Origin: Puccinia triticina
Taxonomy: Eukaryota; Basidiomycota; Pucciniomycetes; Pucciniales; Pucciniaceae
NCBI RefSeq assembly: GCF_026914185.1
Contig: NC_070575.1
Span: forward strand, 1,054,001 to 1,118,000
Length of the DNA: 64,000 nt
Reading direction: 5' to 3'
In this document: piece after piece, positions 44,285 through 55,868 of the stretch
Layout: each line of letters starts with the position of its first letter
Numbering within the stretch: position 1 is the stretch's first letter
Position numbers and translations under genes: made by a program
The notes under the pieces: generated by a model
Told to the model about the DNA's origin: nothing
Database searches by the model: none
What the model saw: only the letters and a program-made list of their open reading frames with translations

Positions 44285-44934
44285 CGAACTTAACACAAGT
44301 CCCCTGCTGCGGGGCGCGCCAGCCAGTTGGCTGGCTGGTCGGTTCGCGAAGCGAACCTCCCCGCAGGGGAGACTTGCCCCTTAAGTCGACAACCTCGCGT
44401 GATGAGTTTCCCACCTTTTGGTGGGAGGAAACTTCATCCTCGAATCACTCACTTTCCTCAAAACTTTGAGGATGTCTGAGCAGGGTTTATGGAAGAGCAG
44501 CATCTTCCTGTTCATCCAACCCAAACTCAGAAGAAGTACATAAACTTGTGATTTTATAACGATTTTCATAAAATCACACTTTGAATTTTTTTTGCTCAAA
44601 CGAGCGGTTTGAGTACCCCGCGCACACCAAAACAAGTCCTTGGGAGCTGAAAACAGACAGTTTTCAAAAATCTTTATAAAATCAGTGAGGACCAGTACAA
44701 CAGGATACATAACACCAAAAGAAAGACAAGAAGCAGGCCTTCATTGTCTTCTAAGGAAATTAGGTGGATAGGATCAAAGAAGCGGGTACAGGAGGAGGAA
44801 GTCAAAAAAGAGGGTTTTCCCGCGAAATCAAAAAACTCATCACGCGGGAATCCCGACTTAAGGTATAGGCCTCCACTGGCGTGGACAGCTCCGCTGCTCG
44901 CGCCCGCTCCCGCCCGGAGGCCTAGTTAAGCTCG
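44285..44934. mobile_element. MULE-like MITE with perfect 9-bp target duplication
   Basis: The left end CGAACTTAACACAAG and the complement of the right end CGAGCTTAACTAGG are related to the element at 22285. GTCCAACCC flanks both sides exactly (44276-44284, 44935-44943). Just inside the left end is a GC-rich palindrome with a TTCGCGAAGCGAA core. No gene inside (650 bp). Confidence 0.8.
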
Positions 44935-45021
44935 GTCCAACCCGCGATCACCTGCTGACTTGTGCGGGTCGCCTCCCGGCCGCAATCAACCAGAATCCGC
45001 TTGACTTCATACACTGCAAAG

Positions 45022-45489
45022 ATGGACAACACGGTATCCACTGCTACTCGCAGCTCTCCAAGAAAGAAAAAAAAAACAAAGGCCACCAAATCCACTCCCA
45101 AGCACCAACCCAACGACGTGGATACCCCAACACCAGCAGAAAACCCCCTCATCAACAATGAAAACACACCAAAGACCAACGACAAAACAGCACTCAAGAA
45201 GGGCTTTCCTCGCTGGTTGGTTGAGGAAGACAAAAATCTCTGCATTTCTTGGTTGAACACGAGTTGAGACGCCATCGTTGGGAGAGGGCAGAAGGCCGCG
45301 ACTTTTTGGGAGCAAATCCACAAGCATCTTGCCGACCTCATCAAGGAATACAACAAGTCCCAAAAACATGTCAAAAACTTTAAAGACCTTCCAGTGCGTC
45401 CTGTCGGTGCCGTCAAATGTTGCTGGGCTCTGATTCTCAAAAATGTCAACAAATTTGCTGGCTGCTATTCAACTACTGAGCGTCGTTTG
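45022..45489 (+). pseudogene. Harbinger partner protein relic (Myb/SANT-like)
   Basis: Starts MDNTVSTATRSSPRKKKK, then the helix block FPRWLVEEDKNLCISWLNTS, an in-frame TGA (45265-45267; CGA to TGA is the simplest change), and the second block with AATFWEQIHKHLADLIKEYN and RPVGAVKCCWALILKNVNKF. This is the same domain order as the partner gene at 27165-28693 but a different, diverged copy. The frame passes straight into the 28-bp satellite after TTERRL. Confidence 0.7.
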
Positions 45490-48400
45490 TGTGCTTTGGC
45501 ACACTCCTATTAAGGAGTGTGCTTTGGCACACTCCTATAACAGAGTGTGCTTTGGCACACTCCTATAACAGAGTGTGCTTTGGCACACTCCTATAACAGA
45601 GTGTGCTTTGGCACACTCCTATAAAAGAGTGTGCTTTGGCACACTCCTAGAACAGAGTGTGCTTTGGCACACTCCTATAACAGAGTGTGCTTTGGCACAC
45701 TCTTATTGCGGAGTGTGCTTTGGCACACTCCTATTGCGGAGTGTGCTTTGGCACACTCCTATTGCGGAGTGTGCTTTGGCACACTCCTATTGCGGAGTGT
45801 GCTTTGGCACACTCCTATTGCGGAGTGTGCTTTGGCACACTCCTATTGCGGAGTGTGCTTTGGAACACTCCTATTGCGGAGTGTGCTTTGGCACACTCCT
45901 ATTGCGGAGTGTGCTTTGGCACACTCCTATTGCGGAGTGTGCTTTGGCACACTCCTATTGCGGAGTGTGCTTTGGCACACTCCTATTGCGGAGGGTGCTT
46001 TGGCACACTCCTATTACGGAGGGTGCTTTGGCACACTCCTATTACGGAGTGTGCTTTGGCACACTCCTATTACGGAGTGTGCTTTGGCACACTCCTATTA
46101 CGGAGTGTGCTTTGGCACACTCCTATTACGGAGTGTGCTTTGGCACACTCCTATTACGGAGTGTGCTTTGGCACACTCCTATTACGGAGTGTGCTTTGGC
46201 ACACTCCTATTACGGAGTGTGCTTTGGCACACTCCTATTACGGAGTGTGCTTTGGCACACTCCTATTACGGAGTGTGCTTTGGCACACTCCTATTACGGA
46301 GTGTGCTTTGGCACACTCCTATTACGGAGTGTGCTTTGGCACACTCCTATTACGGAGTGTGCTTTGGCACACTCCTATTACGGAGTGTGCTTTGGCACAC
46401 TCCTATTACGGAGTGTGCTTTGGCACACTCCTATTACGGAGTGTGCTTTGGCACACTCCTATTACGGAGTGTGCTTTGGCACACTCCTATTACGGAGTGT
46501 GCTTTGGCACACTCCTATTACGGAGTGTGCTTTGGCACACTCCTATTACGGAGTGTGCTTTGGCACACTCCTATTACGGAGTGTGCTTTGGCACACTCCT
46601 ATTACGGAGTGTGCTTTGGCACACTCCTATTACGGAGTGTGCTTTGGCACACTCCTATTACGGAGTGTGCTTTGGCACACTCCTATTACGGAGTGTGCTT
46701 TGGCACACTCCTATTACGGAGTGTGCTTTGGCACACTCCTATTACGGAGTGTGCTTTGGCACACTCCTATTACGGAGTGTGCTTTGGCACACTCCTATTG
46801 CGGAGTGTGCTTTGGCACACTCCTATTGCGGAGTGTGCTTTGGCACACTCCTATTGCGGAGTATGCTTTGGCACACTCCTATTGCGGAGTGTGCTTTGGC
46901 ACACTCCTATTGCGGAGTGTGCTTTGGCACACTCCTATTGCGGAGTGTGCTTTGGCACACTCCTATTGCGGAGTGTGCTTTGGCACACTCCTATTGCGGA
47001 GTGTGCTTTGGCACACTCCTATTGCGGAGTGTGCTTTGGCACACTCCTATTGCGGAGTGTGCTTTGGCACACTCCTATTGCGGAGTGTGCTTTGGCACAC
47101 TCCTATTGCGGAGTGTGCTTTGGCACACTCCTATTGCGGAGTGTGCTTTGGCACACTCCTATTGCGGAGTGTGCTTTGGCACACTCCTATTACGGAGTGT
47201 GCTTTGGCACACTCCTATTACGGAGTGTGCTTTGGCACACTCCTATTACGGAGTGTGCTTTGGCACACTCCTATTGCGGAGTGTGCTTTGGCACACTCCT
47301 ATTGCGGAGTGTGCTTTGGCACACTCCTATTGCGGAGTGTGCTTTGGCACACTCCTATTGCGGAGTGTGCTTTGGCACACTCCTATTGCGGAGTGTGCTT
47401 TGGCACACTCCTATTGCGGAGTGTGCTTTGGCACACTCCTATTGCGGAGTGTGCTTTGGCACACTCCTATTGCGGAGTGTGCTTTGGCACACTCCTATTG
47501 CGGAGTGTGCTTTGGCACACTCCTATTGCGGAGTGTGCTTTGGCACACTCCTATTGCGGAGTGTGCTTTGGCACACTCCTATTGCGGAGTGTGCTTTGGC
47601 ACACTCCTATTGCGGAGTGTGCTTTGGCACACTCCTATTGCGCAGTGTGCTTTGGCACACTCCTATTGCGGAGTGTGCTTTGGCACACTCCTATTGCGGA
47701 GTGTGCTTTGGCACACTCCTATTGCGGAGTGTGCTTTGGCACACTCCTATTGCGCAGTGTGCTTTGGCACACTCCTATTGCGGAGTGTGCTTTGGCACAC
47801 TCCTATTGCGGAGTGTGCTTTGGCACACTCCTATTGCGGAGTGTGCTTTGGCACACTCCTATTGCGGAGTGTGCTTTGGCACACTCCTATTACGGAGTGT
47901 GCTTTGGCACACTCCTATTACGGAGTGTGCTTTGGCACACTCCTATTACGCAGTGTGCTTTGGCACACTCCTATTGCGCAGTGTGCTTTGGCACACTCCT
48001 ATTGCGGAGTGTGCTTTGGCACAATCCTATTGCGGAGTGTGCTTTGGCACACTCCTATTGCGGAGTGTGCTTTGGCACACTCCTATTGCGGAGTGTGCTT
48101 TGGCACACTCCTATTGCGGAGTGTGCTTTGGCACACTCCTATTGCGGAGTGTGCTTTGGCACACTCCTATTGCGGAGTGTGCTTTGGCACACTCCTATTG
48201 CGGAGTGTGCTTTGGCACACTCCTATTGCGCAGTGTGCTTTGGCACACTCCTATTGCGCAGTGTGCTTTGGCACACTCCTATTGCGGAGTGTGCTTTGGC
48301 ACACTCCTATTGCGGAGTGTGCTTTGGCACACTCTTGGAACACTCCTATTGCGGAGTGTGCTTTGGCACACTCCTATTGCGGAGTGTGCTTTGGCACACT

Positions 48401-51400
48401 CCTATTGCGGAGTGTGCTTTGGCACACTCCTATTGCGGAGTGTGCTTTGGCACACTCCTATTGCGGAGGGTGCTTTGGCACACTCCTATTACGGAGGGTG
48501 CTTTGGCACACTCCTATTACGGAGTGTGCTTTGGCACACTCCTATTACGGAGTGTGCTTTGGCACACTCCTATTACGGAGTGTGCTTTGGCACACTCCTA
48601 TTACGGAGTGTGCTTTGGCACACTCCTATTACGGAGTGTGCTTTGGCACACTCCTATTACGGAGTGTGCTTTGGCACACTCCTATTACGGAGTGTGCTTT
48701 GGCACACTCCTATTACGGAGTGTGCTTTGGCACACTCCTATTACGGAGTGTGCTTTGGCACACTCCTATTACGGAGTGTGCTTTGGCACACTCCTATTAC
48801 GGAGTGTGCTTTGGCACACTCCTATTACGGAGTGTGCTTTGGCACACTCCTATTACGGAGTGTGCTTTGGCACACTCCTATTACGGAGTGTGCTTTGGCA
48901 CACTCCTATTACGGAGTGTGCTTTGGCACACTCCTATTACGGAGTGTGCTTTGGCACACTCCTATTACGGAGTGTGCTTTGGCACACTCCTATTACGGAG
49001 TGTGCTTTGGCACACTCCTATTACGGAGTGTGCTTTGGCACACTCCTATTACGGAGTGTGCTTTGGCACACTCCTATTACGGAGTGTGCTTTGGCACACT
49101 CCTATTACGGAGTGTGCTTTGGCACACTCCTATTACGGAGTGTGCTTTGGCACACTCCTATTACGGAGTGTGCTTTGGCACACTCCTATTACGGAGTGTG
49201 CTTTGGCACACTCCTATTACGGAGTGTGCTTTGGCACACTCCTATTACGGAGTGTGCTTTGGCACACTCCTATTACGGAGTGTGCTTTGGCACACTCCTA
49301 TTACGGAGTGTGCTTTGGCACACTCCTATTACGGAGTGTGCTTTGGCACACTCCTATTACGGAGTGTGCTTTGGCACACTCCTATTACGGAGTGTGCTTT
49401 GGCACACTCCTATTACGGAGTGTGCTTTGGCACACTCCTATTACGGAGTGTGCTTTGGCACACTCCTATTACGGAGTGTGCTTTGGCACACTCCTATTAC
49501 GGAGTGTGCTTTGGCACACTCCTATTACGGAGTGTGCTTTGGCACACTCCTATTACGGAGTGTGCTTTGGCACACTCCTATTACGGAGTGTGCTTTGGCA
49601 CACTCCTATTACGGAGTGTGCTTTGGCACACTCCTATTACGGAGTGTGCTTTGGCACACTCCTATTACGGAGTGTGCTTTGGCACACTCCTATTACGGAG
49701 TGTGCTTTGGCACACTCCTATTACGGAGTGTGCTTTGGCACACTCCTATTACGGAGTGTGCTTTGGCACACTCCTATTACGGAGTGTGCTTTGGCACACT
49801 CCTATTACGGAGTGTGCTTTGGCACACTCCTATTACGGAGTGTGCTTTGGCACACTCCTATTACGGAGTGTGCTTTGGCACACTCCTATTACGGAGTGTG
49901 CTTTGGCACACTCCTATTACGGAGTGTGCTTTGGCACACTCCTATTACGGAGTGTGCTTTGGCACACTCCTATTACGGAGTGTGCTTTGGCACACTCCTA
50001 TTACGGAGTGTGCTTTGGCACACTCCTATTACGGAGTGTGCTTTGGCACACTCCTATTACGGAGTGTGCTTTGGCACACTCCTATTACGGAGTGTGCTTT
50101 GGCACACTCCTATTACGGAGTGTGCTTTGGCACACTCCTATTACGGAGTGTGCTTTGGCACACTCCTATTACGGAGTGTGCTTTGGCACACTCCTATTAC
50201 GGAGTGTGCTTTGGCACACTCCTATTACGGAGTGTGCTTTGGCACACTCCTATTACGGAGTGTGCTTTGGCACACTCCTATTACGGAGTGTGCTTTGGCA
50301 CACTCCTATTACGGAGTGTGCTTTGGCACACTCCTATTACGGAGTGTGCTTTGGCACACTCCTATTACGGAGTGTGCTTTGGCACACTCCTATTACGGAG
50401 TGTGCTTTGGCACACTCCTATTACGGAGTGTGCTTTGGCACACTCCTATTACGGAGTGTGCTTTGGCACACTCCTATTACGGAGTGTGCTTTGGCACACT
50501 CCTATTACGGAGTGTGCTTTGGCACACTCCTATTACGGAGTGTGCTTTGGCACACTCCTATTACGGAGTGTGCTTTGGCACACTCCTATTACGGAGTGTG
50601 CTTTGGCACACTCCTATTACGGAGTGTGCTTTGGCACACTCCTATTACGGAGTGTGCTTTGGCACACTCCTATTACGGAGTGTGCTTTGGCACACTCCTA
50701 TTACGGAGTGTGCTTTGGCACACTCCTATTACGGAGTGTGCTTTGGCACACTCCTATTACGGAGTGTGCTTTGGCACACTCCTATTACGGAGTGTGCTTT
50801 GGCACACTCCTATTACGGAGTGTGCTTTGGCACACTCCTATTACGGAGTGTGCTTTGGCACACTCCTATTACGGAGTGTGCTTTGGCACACTCCTATTAC
50901 GGAGTGTGCTTTGGCACACTCCTATTACGGAGTGTGCTTTGGCACACTCCTATTACGGAGTGTGCTTTGGCACACTCCTATTACGGAGTGTGCTTTGGCA
51001 CACTCCTATTACGGAGTGTGCTTTGGCACACTCCTATTACGGAGTGTGCTTTGGCACACTCCTATTACGGAGTGTGCTTTGGCACACTCCTATTACGGAG
51101 TGTGCTTTGGCACACTCCTATTACGGAGTGTGCTTTGGCAACTCCTATTACGGAGTGTGCTTTGGCACACTCCTATTGCGGAGTGTGCTTTGGCACACTC
51201 CTATTACAGAGTGTGCTTTGGCACACTCCTATAACGGAGTGTGCTTTGGCACACTCCTATAACGGAGTGTGCTTTGGCGCACTCCTATAACGGAGTGTGC
51301 TTTGGCACACTCCTATAACAGAGTGTGCTTTGGCACACTCCTATAACAGAGTGTGCTTTGGCACACTCCTATAACAGAGTGTGCTTTGGCACACTCCTAT

Positions 51401-51974
51401 AACAGAGTGTGCTTTGGCACACTCCTATAACAGAGTGTGCTTTGGCACACTCCTATAACAGAGTGTGCTTTGGCACACTCCTATAACAGAGTGTGCTTTG
51501 GCACACTCCTATAACAGAGTGTGCTTTGGCACACTCCTATAACAGAGTGTGCTTTGGCACACTCCTATAACAGAGTGTGCTTTGGCACACTCCTATAATA
51601 GAGTGTGCTTTGGCACACTCCTATAACAGAGTGTGCTTTGGCACACTCCTATAACAGAGTGTGCTTTGGCACACTCCTATAACAGAGTGTGCTTTGGCAC
51701 ACTCCTATAACAGAGTGTGCTTTGGCACACTCCTATAACAGAGTGTGCTTTGGCACACTCCTATAACAGAGTGTGCTTTGGCACACTCCTATAACAGAGT
51801 GTGCTTTGGCACACTCCTATAACAGAGTGTGCTTTGGCACACTCCTATAACAGAGTGTGCTTTGGCACACTCCTATAACAGAGTGTGCTTTGGCACACTC
51901 CTATAACAGAGTGTGCTTTGGCACACTCCTATAACAGAGTGTGCTTTGGCACACTCCTATAACAGAGTGTGCTT
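45487..51974. repeat. 28-bp hairpin satellite, about 230 copies
   Basis: The unit is an inverted repeat GAGTGTGCTTTGGCACACTC (8-bp stem, TTTG loop) plus an 8-bp spacer. Spacer types come in blocks: CTATAACA (start, and about 24 copies at 51300-51974), CTATTGCG (45700-46000, 46797-48480) and CTATTACG (46010-46795, and a homogeneous run 48490-51140). Two GAGGGTGC variants recur at 45991 and 48467 with the same neighbours, showing a duplication of about 2.48 kb; a truncated unit at 48331 marks its junction. Because 28 is not a multiple of 3 and the main unit lacks stops on this strand, all three plus frames stay open for about 1,870-1,895 codons; these are not genes. Confidence 0.95.
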
Positions 51975-52138
51975 TGGGATACAGGGTATCCTGGATTTCT
52001 TACTGGATATCCCACTCAGGATATCTTGTAGTGGTTGAAGTGCTAGACCTTCCGACAGACACCACCAAGTTCCAACCATACAGCTCAACGACCACCCCCC
52101 CCCCTGCCGATAGAATCAGTGGCCTGCGCCACGTGAGA
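51975..52138. repeat. Array-flanking sequence, copy 1
   Basis: Begins GGGATACAGGGTATCCTGG and ends in a C-run followed by GATAGAATCAGTGGCCTGCG. The same sequence follows the second, smaller array at 52524. Confidence 0.85.
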
Positions 52139-52523
52139 CAGAGTGTGCTTTGGCACACTCCTATTACGGAGTGTGCTTTGGCACACTCCTATTACAGAGT
52201 GTGCTTTGGCACACTCCTATTACGGAGTGTGCTTTGGCACACTCCTATTACAGAGTGTGCTTTGGCACACTCCTATTACGGAGTGTGCTTTGGCACACTC
52301 CTATTACAGAGTGTGCTTTGGCACACTCCTATTACGGAGTGTGCTGTGTGCTTTGGCACACTCCTATTACGGAGTGTGCTTTGGCACACTCCTATTACGG
52401 AGTGTGCTTTGGCACACTCCTATTACGGAGTGTGCTTTGGCACACTCCTATTACGGAGTGTGCTTTGGCACACTCCTATTACGGAGTGTGCTTTGGCACA
52501 CTCCTATTACGGAGTGTGCTTTG
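52139..52523. repeat. Second block of the 28-bp hairpin satellite
   Basis: About 14 units, alternating CTATTACG and CTATTACA spacers in the first half and one defective junction near 52343. Confidence 0.93.
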
Positions 52524-52810
52524 GGATACAGGGTATCCTGGATTTCTTACTGGATATCCCACTCAGGATATCTGGTAGTGGTTGAAGTGCTAGACCTTCC
52601 GACAGACACCACCAAGTTCCAACCATACAGCTCAACGACCACACCCCCCCCCCCCCCTGCCGATAGAATCAGTGGCCTGCGCCACATGAGCCCCGCCTGC
52701 ATGCAACAACCAACAACGCCCCCCCCCCCCCCCCTGCCGATAGAATCAGTGGCCTGCGCCACATGAGCCCCGCCTGCACGCAACAACCAACAATGCCCCC
52801 CCCCCCCCAA
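52524..52810. repeat. Array-flanking sequence, copy 2, with poly-C blocks
   Basis: A repeat of 51975-52138. It then continues into two further copies of a unit of about 65 bp (TGCCGATAGAATCAGTGGCC ... CAACAACCAACAA), each ending in a poly-C run of 9-17 bases. Confidence 0.85.
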
Positions 52811-52990
52811 ACCAGCAACACTCTGCTCTACTCAGCGGTTCCACAATCACCCCGAACCACCTTGCGCCCAGCCCCCGCCGTGCGTCTACCCGCTGGACCT
52901 CAGGTAAGCACATGAGCCCAAGAACAGGGGGCCCTGTTTGGCCCCCAATACCTAGTGAGGACCCACCAGCGCCCCTGTAAGGCCCCAATA
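52811..52990. other. Short spacer
   Basis: No gene recognised. Confidence 0.4.
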
Positions 52991-53166
52991 GGGTGTTTCA
53001 CAATAAGAAAACCCGGGAAGGTGTCCGAGCGCTCGCGAGTATTGTTATAAGGATGCTCGGAGCAATTTCTTGCGGGACTTCACGCCAAATTCTTAAGCAA
53101 GTATGTCACCCACAAGTAAATAAATTTAGTGCCGTGGGAATCAAAAATGCTTATTGTGAAACCCCC
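52991..53166. mobile_element. Stowaway-like (Tc1/mariner) MITE
   Basis: The left end GGGTGTTTCACAATAAG and the complement of the right end GGGGGTTTCACAATAAG are nearly identical, and TA borders both sides (52989-52990, 53167-53168). The element is 176 bp long and non-coding. Confidence 0.8.
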
Positions 53167-53499
53167 TAATAACACATTGGGGGCCCACAAAGAGACCCTG
53201 GCCTAGCCCCCAGCGCACTGAAGAGCGCATAGTCCCAGAAAATGGCTAATGATATTGGCATAGGACAAAATAGGCCCGAGAGAAGGCCACAGACCCAAAC
53301 AAAGATTTGTTTAAAGAAGTTGCTGATCACTCATGGTTCCTCTCAATTTCCAATGTAGGAATAAACAAAATACTCCAATCTACCACCGCCACAAATATAC
53401 CAAAGGAGCAAATATTTACAGGCACGTAAGTTGATTTCTTTCTCATTCAGCCAACAGAAATGAGGACCATCACTTATCCCCTGTTCTCTCTACCAGACC
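53167..53499. other. Upstream region of the gene at 53500
   Basis: No motif recognised. Pyrimidine-rich DNA just before the ATG could belong to a 5' UTR intron. Confidence 0.35.
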
Positions 53500-55868
53500 A
53501 TGTCAGGAAATACTGACCAAGAACGTAAGTTTAATGTTCTCAATTATCATCAGGAATTCTTTTACTGACCATTGCTCACCACAAACATAATCAGGTCTTC
53601 TTGATACATGGATCAAATGTAACAAGCTGGCTCAGCACACTACTTGGAAGCCAAGACAGCGTGCAATGCTCATTGGCCTGGCCAAAGAACTTCAAGCGGA
53701 TTACAAGAATTCAGATGATGAAGCTTCACCAACTCAGGCCCCAGACCAGCAATCACCAATAAACTCTTTGTCTGCAACAGTTCAAGAACCTCGTGGCCCC
53801 GCCCAACAGCCAAGTCTCCCAGACAAAGGACTAACTCACCCGGCACTAGAACCCAGTAGACCGGTAGAACATTGCAGGTTCAAACAACCCAGTGGCCAGG
53901 CCAAACAACCAAGTCGCCTGGCGGAACAACCAAGCTTCTTGGCCAAACAACCCCTGTTCCCGGCCCAACAACCCAGTTTTCCCGCCGAACAACCCAGTGG
54001 CCAAGAAGGAAGTGGTTCCTCCTTTTGGGCCAACATTCCTGCCCAACTTCCAGTTCCCCAAAACATGTATCCAAGATTCCAACAATTTGTTGATACGGAG
54101 GGACTCCTAGCCTCCCTTGAGGAGAATTTCCGGCAGACCAACAAACAAGAACGCAGACCCACAGTCCAAGTTGCTCCAGCACCGATCAACCGCTTGGAAC
54201 CCACGCTTGCAGTTAATCACCACAAACGACGACCAGATCTTGGTCAACCGCGCATATACGAGACAACTAGCCAGCCTACCAGATACTGCCTTCCTAATGT
54301 ACGGCTTGAAGGCATTCCAGATTGCCCACAGTTGAAAAGCAAGAAACAACGGGTTGAAGACACCAATTCCGACACCAATGCAGAGAATGGTGAAGGAAAT
54401 GACACCATAGCAGCCCTCCCTCCTCCTCCAGCTGTTCAGAAGAATTACATCAAACCCTTGAATACGTCAAAGACAGCCTCAGTCAACCAATTTTTTACTC
54501 CACATCCAATGACAGCGCCTAAGAATTTAACTTCTGAAAGCATGGCCGGCCTGACTATCAAGAGAAACACCAATCCCACCAGCAACCGCACCCCCTCAGC
54601 CCCAAACAGGAGACCCCAAGGAGAACCAATTCCTACACAACCAACTCCTGACTCACCTCCACGAGCAGCTCGAGATGCTTGTGAGTCCACTCCCACTATT
54701 TAATCTTTAGGTGGCTGGCTGACTTTCATGGGATCTGGCCTTCATTAGCTGTTGAACTTTTTCTGCCTGCCCCGCTGATGCCTTTGGAAGTGGCACAGGA
54801 CATGAAGAACAAATTGGCCAGAGGAATCAATTGGTCCTTTAAATCAGCTGACACAGCCCTGGAGAACATTGCCTACATCTTAACCCACCTCCCTGGAATG
54901 ATCTCTGGCCACGAGGTTATGCCCAAGGAGTTTTCAGATCAAGTCTGGAAAGACATTGGTACCACATCACAGGCGTGTAGATCAGGTCAGTTCATCTCAC
55001 ATGTGCTGAATTATTGGACAACATCAACAAACTAAAATTCTTTCCCCATTTTGTAGTGGAGATCCTGAAGACCAGGGGAGAAGTGTTGTTGATCACTAGT
55101 GACATGGTCAACATGCAGCAAATAAACGCCTATAAAAGCAACACGAAGGAAAAAAACGTTCATACACTGTTGGCCAACTTGGCATCACATTTCAATCCAA
55201 CCTCAAAAGCATACTCCCGAATCGACCCATCTCTACGTGAATTCAGTGCCTCTCAACAGAGGGAAGGAGGCGGTCCACCATGGAAACTACTACCAACGGA
55301 TCATACAGGTCTCCATACTGCTCTCCTCTCATTCCAAAAGACCTACCAAAACCTGGCCCAAACAAATCCAAACAAAACGGAAGGTGAAGCGCATTTGTTG
55401 TCACAGTTCTTCACTGGTGCCATTGCGGGCTTGGGATACCTCTGTTTGATAACCGACCACAAACAGCCACAACATAAAAAGCTGGCCGGGTGGATGAACC
55501 AAAACCCTCCACAACAGCTGCAGATGCTAGCGGGCCTCATCGTTTTTGGTCCGAAAGCGGTATTGACCTCCAACAAAACCGGCTCAGTCATCACAATTGC
55601 CAATGCCTCAGCCCTCTTAACAGCTGGGGCAAATGTCCTCAAACAAAAGGTTGATAATGGTGGCTCTTTCACCATGGACCACAACACCTTTGACAACCTG
55701 CAACTCTATTTCTTGGATTTCTTGCGCTCCCTTGGTTTTGACAAGATTGGAAACCTGGGCCGGCTGGAACGCCGCGGCCTGCGCGCCGCGGCCTGCGCGC
55801 CCGGGTTCGGCGCCGCAGCGTTCGCGCTCGTCTGTTTTGACGTCCTCGACTCGTGCCTCCACTTCTGA
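53500..55868 (+). CDS. Hypothetical multi-exon protein, about 719 aa, Pro/Gln-rich middle
   Basis: Exons 53500-53524, 53595-54680, 54749-54985 and 55057-55868; introns of 68-71 bp are GT-AG and all phases agree. N-terminal block MSGNTDQERLLDTWIKCNKL, then WKPRQRAMLIGLAKELQAD, a helical segment. Residues about 60-130 are degenerate repeats of about 8 aa around Q-Q/K-Q-P-S (for example AEQPSFLAKQP), then a long Pro/Asn-rich linker. The C-terminal half is globular (EILKTRGEVLLITSDMVNMQ; FFTGAIAGLGYLCLITD; LQLYFLDFLRSLGFDKIGN). The last ~35 residues switch to Arg/Ala/Cys-rich sequence encoded by GC-rich, palindromic DNA (55757-55868), unlike the rest, suggesting that the original 3' end was replaced by a repeat. 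The function is unknown; a multi-copy rust gene or a transposon-associated gene is possible. Confidence 0.6.

Larger units (their letters stand above)
44161..45489 (+). mobile_element. Relic of a second Harbinger element (left part)
   Basis: Starts GAGCATCTCTAACGG after TTA (44158-44160), matching the left terminus seen at 24808. It contains a nested MULE-like MITE (44285-44934) and then the partner-protein relic at 45022. The right part is missing: the 28-bp satellite begins inside the partner gene. Confidence 0.55.

Noticed and set aside
45575..51290. Three overlapping reading frames of about 1,870-1,895 codons
   Set aside because: They are produced by a stop-free 28-bp tandem unit read in three registers; there is no promoter, intron or non-repetitive domain.
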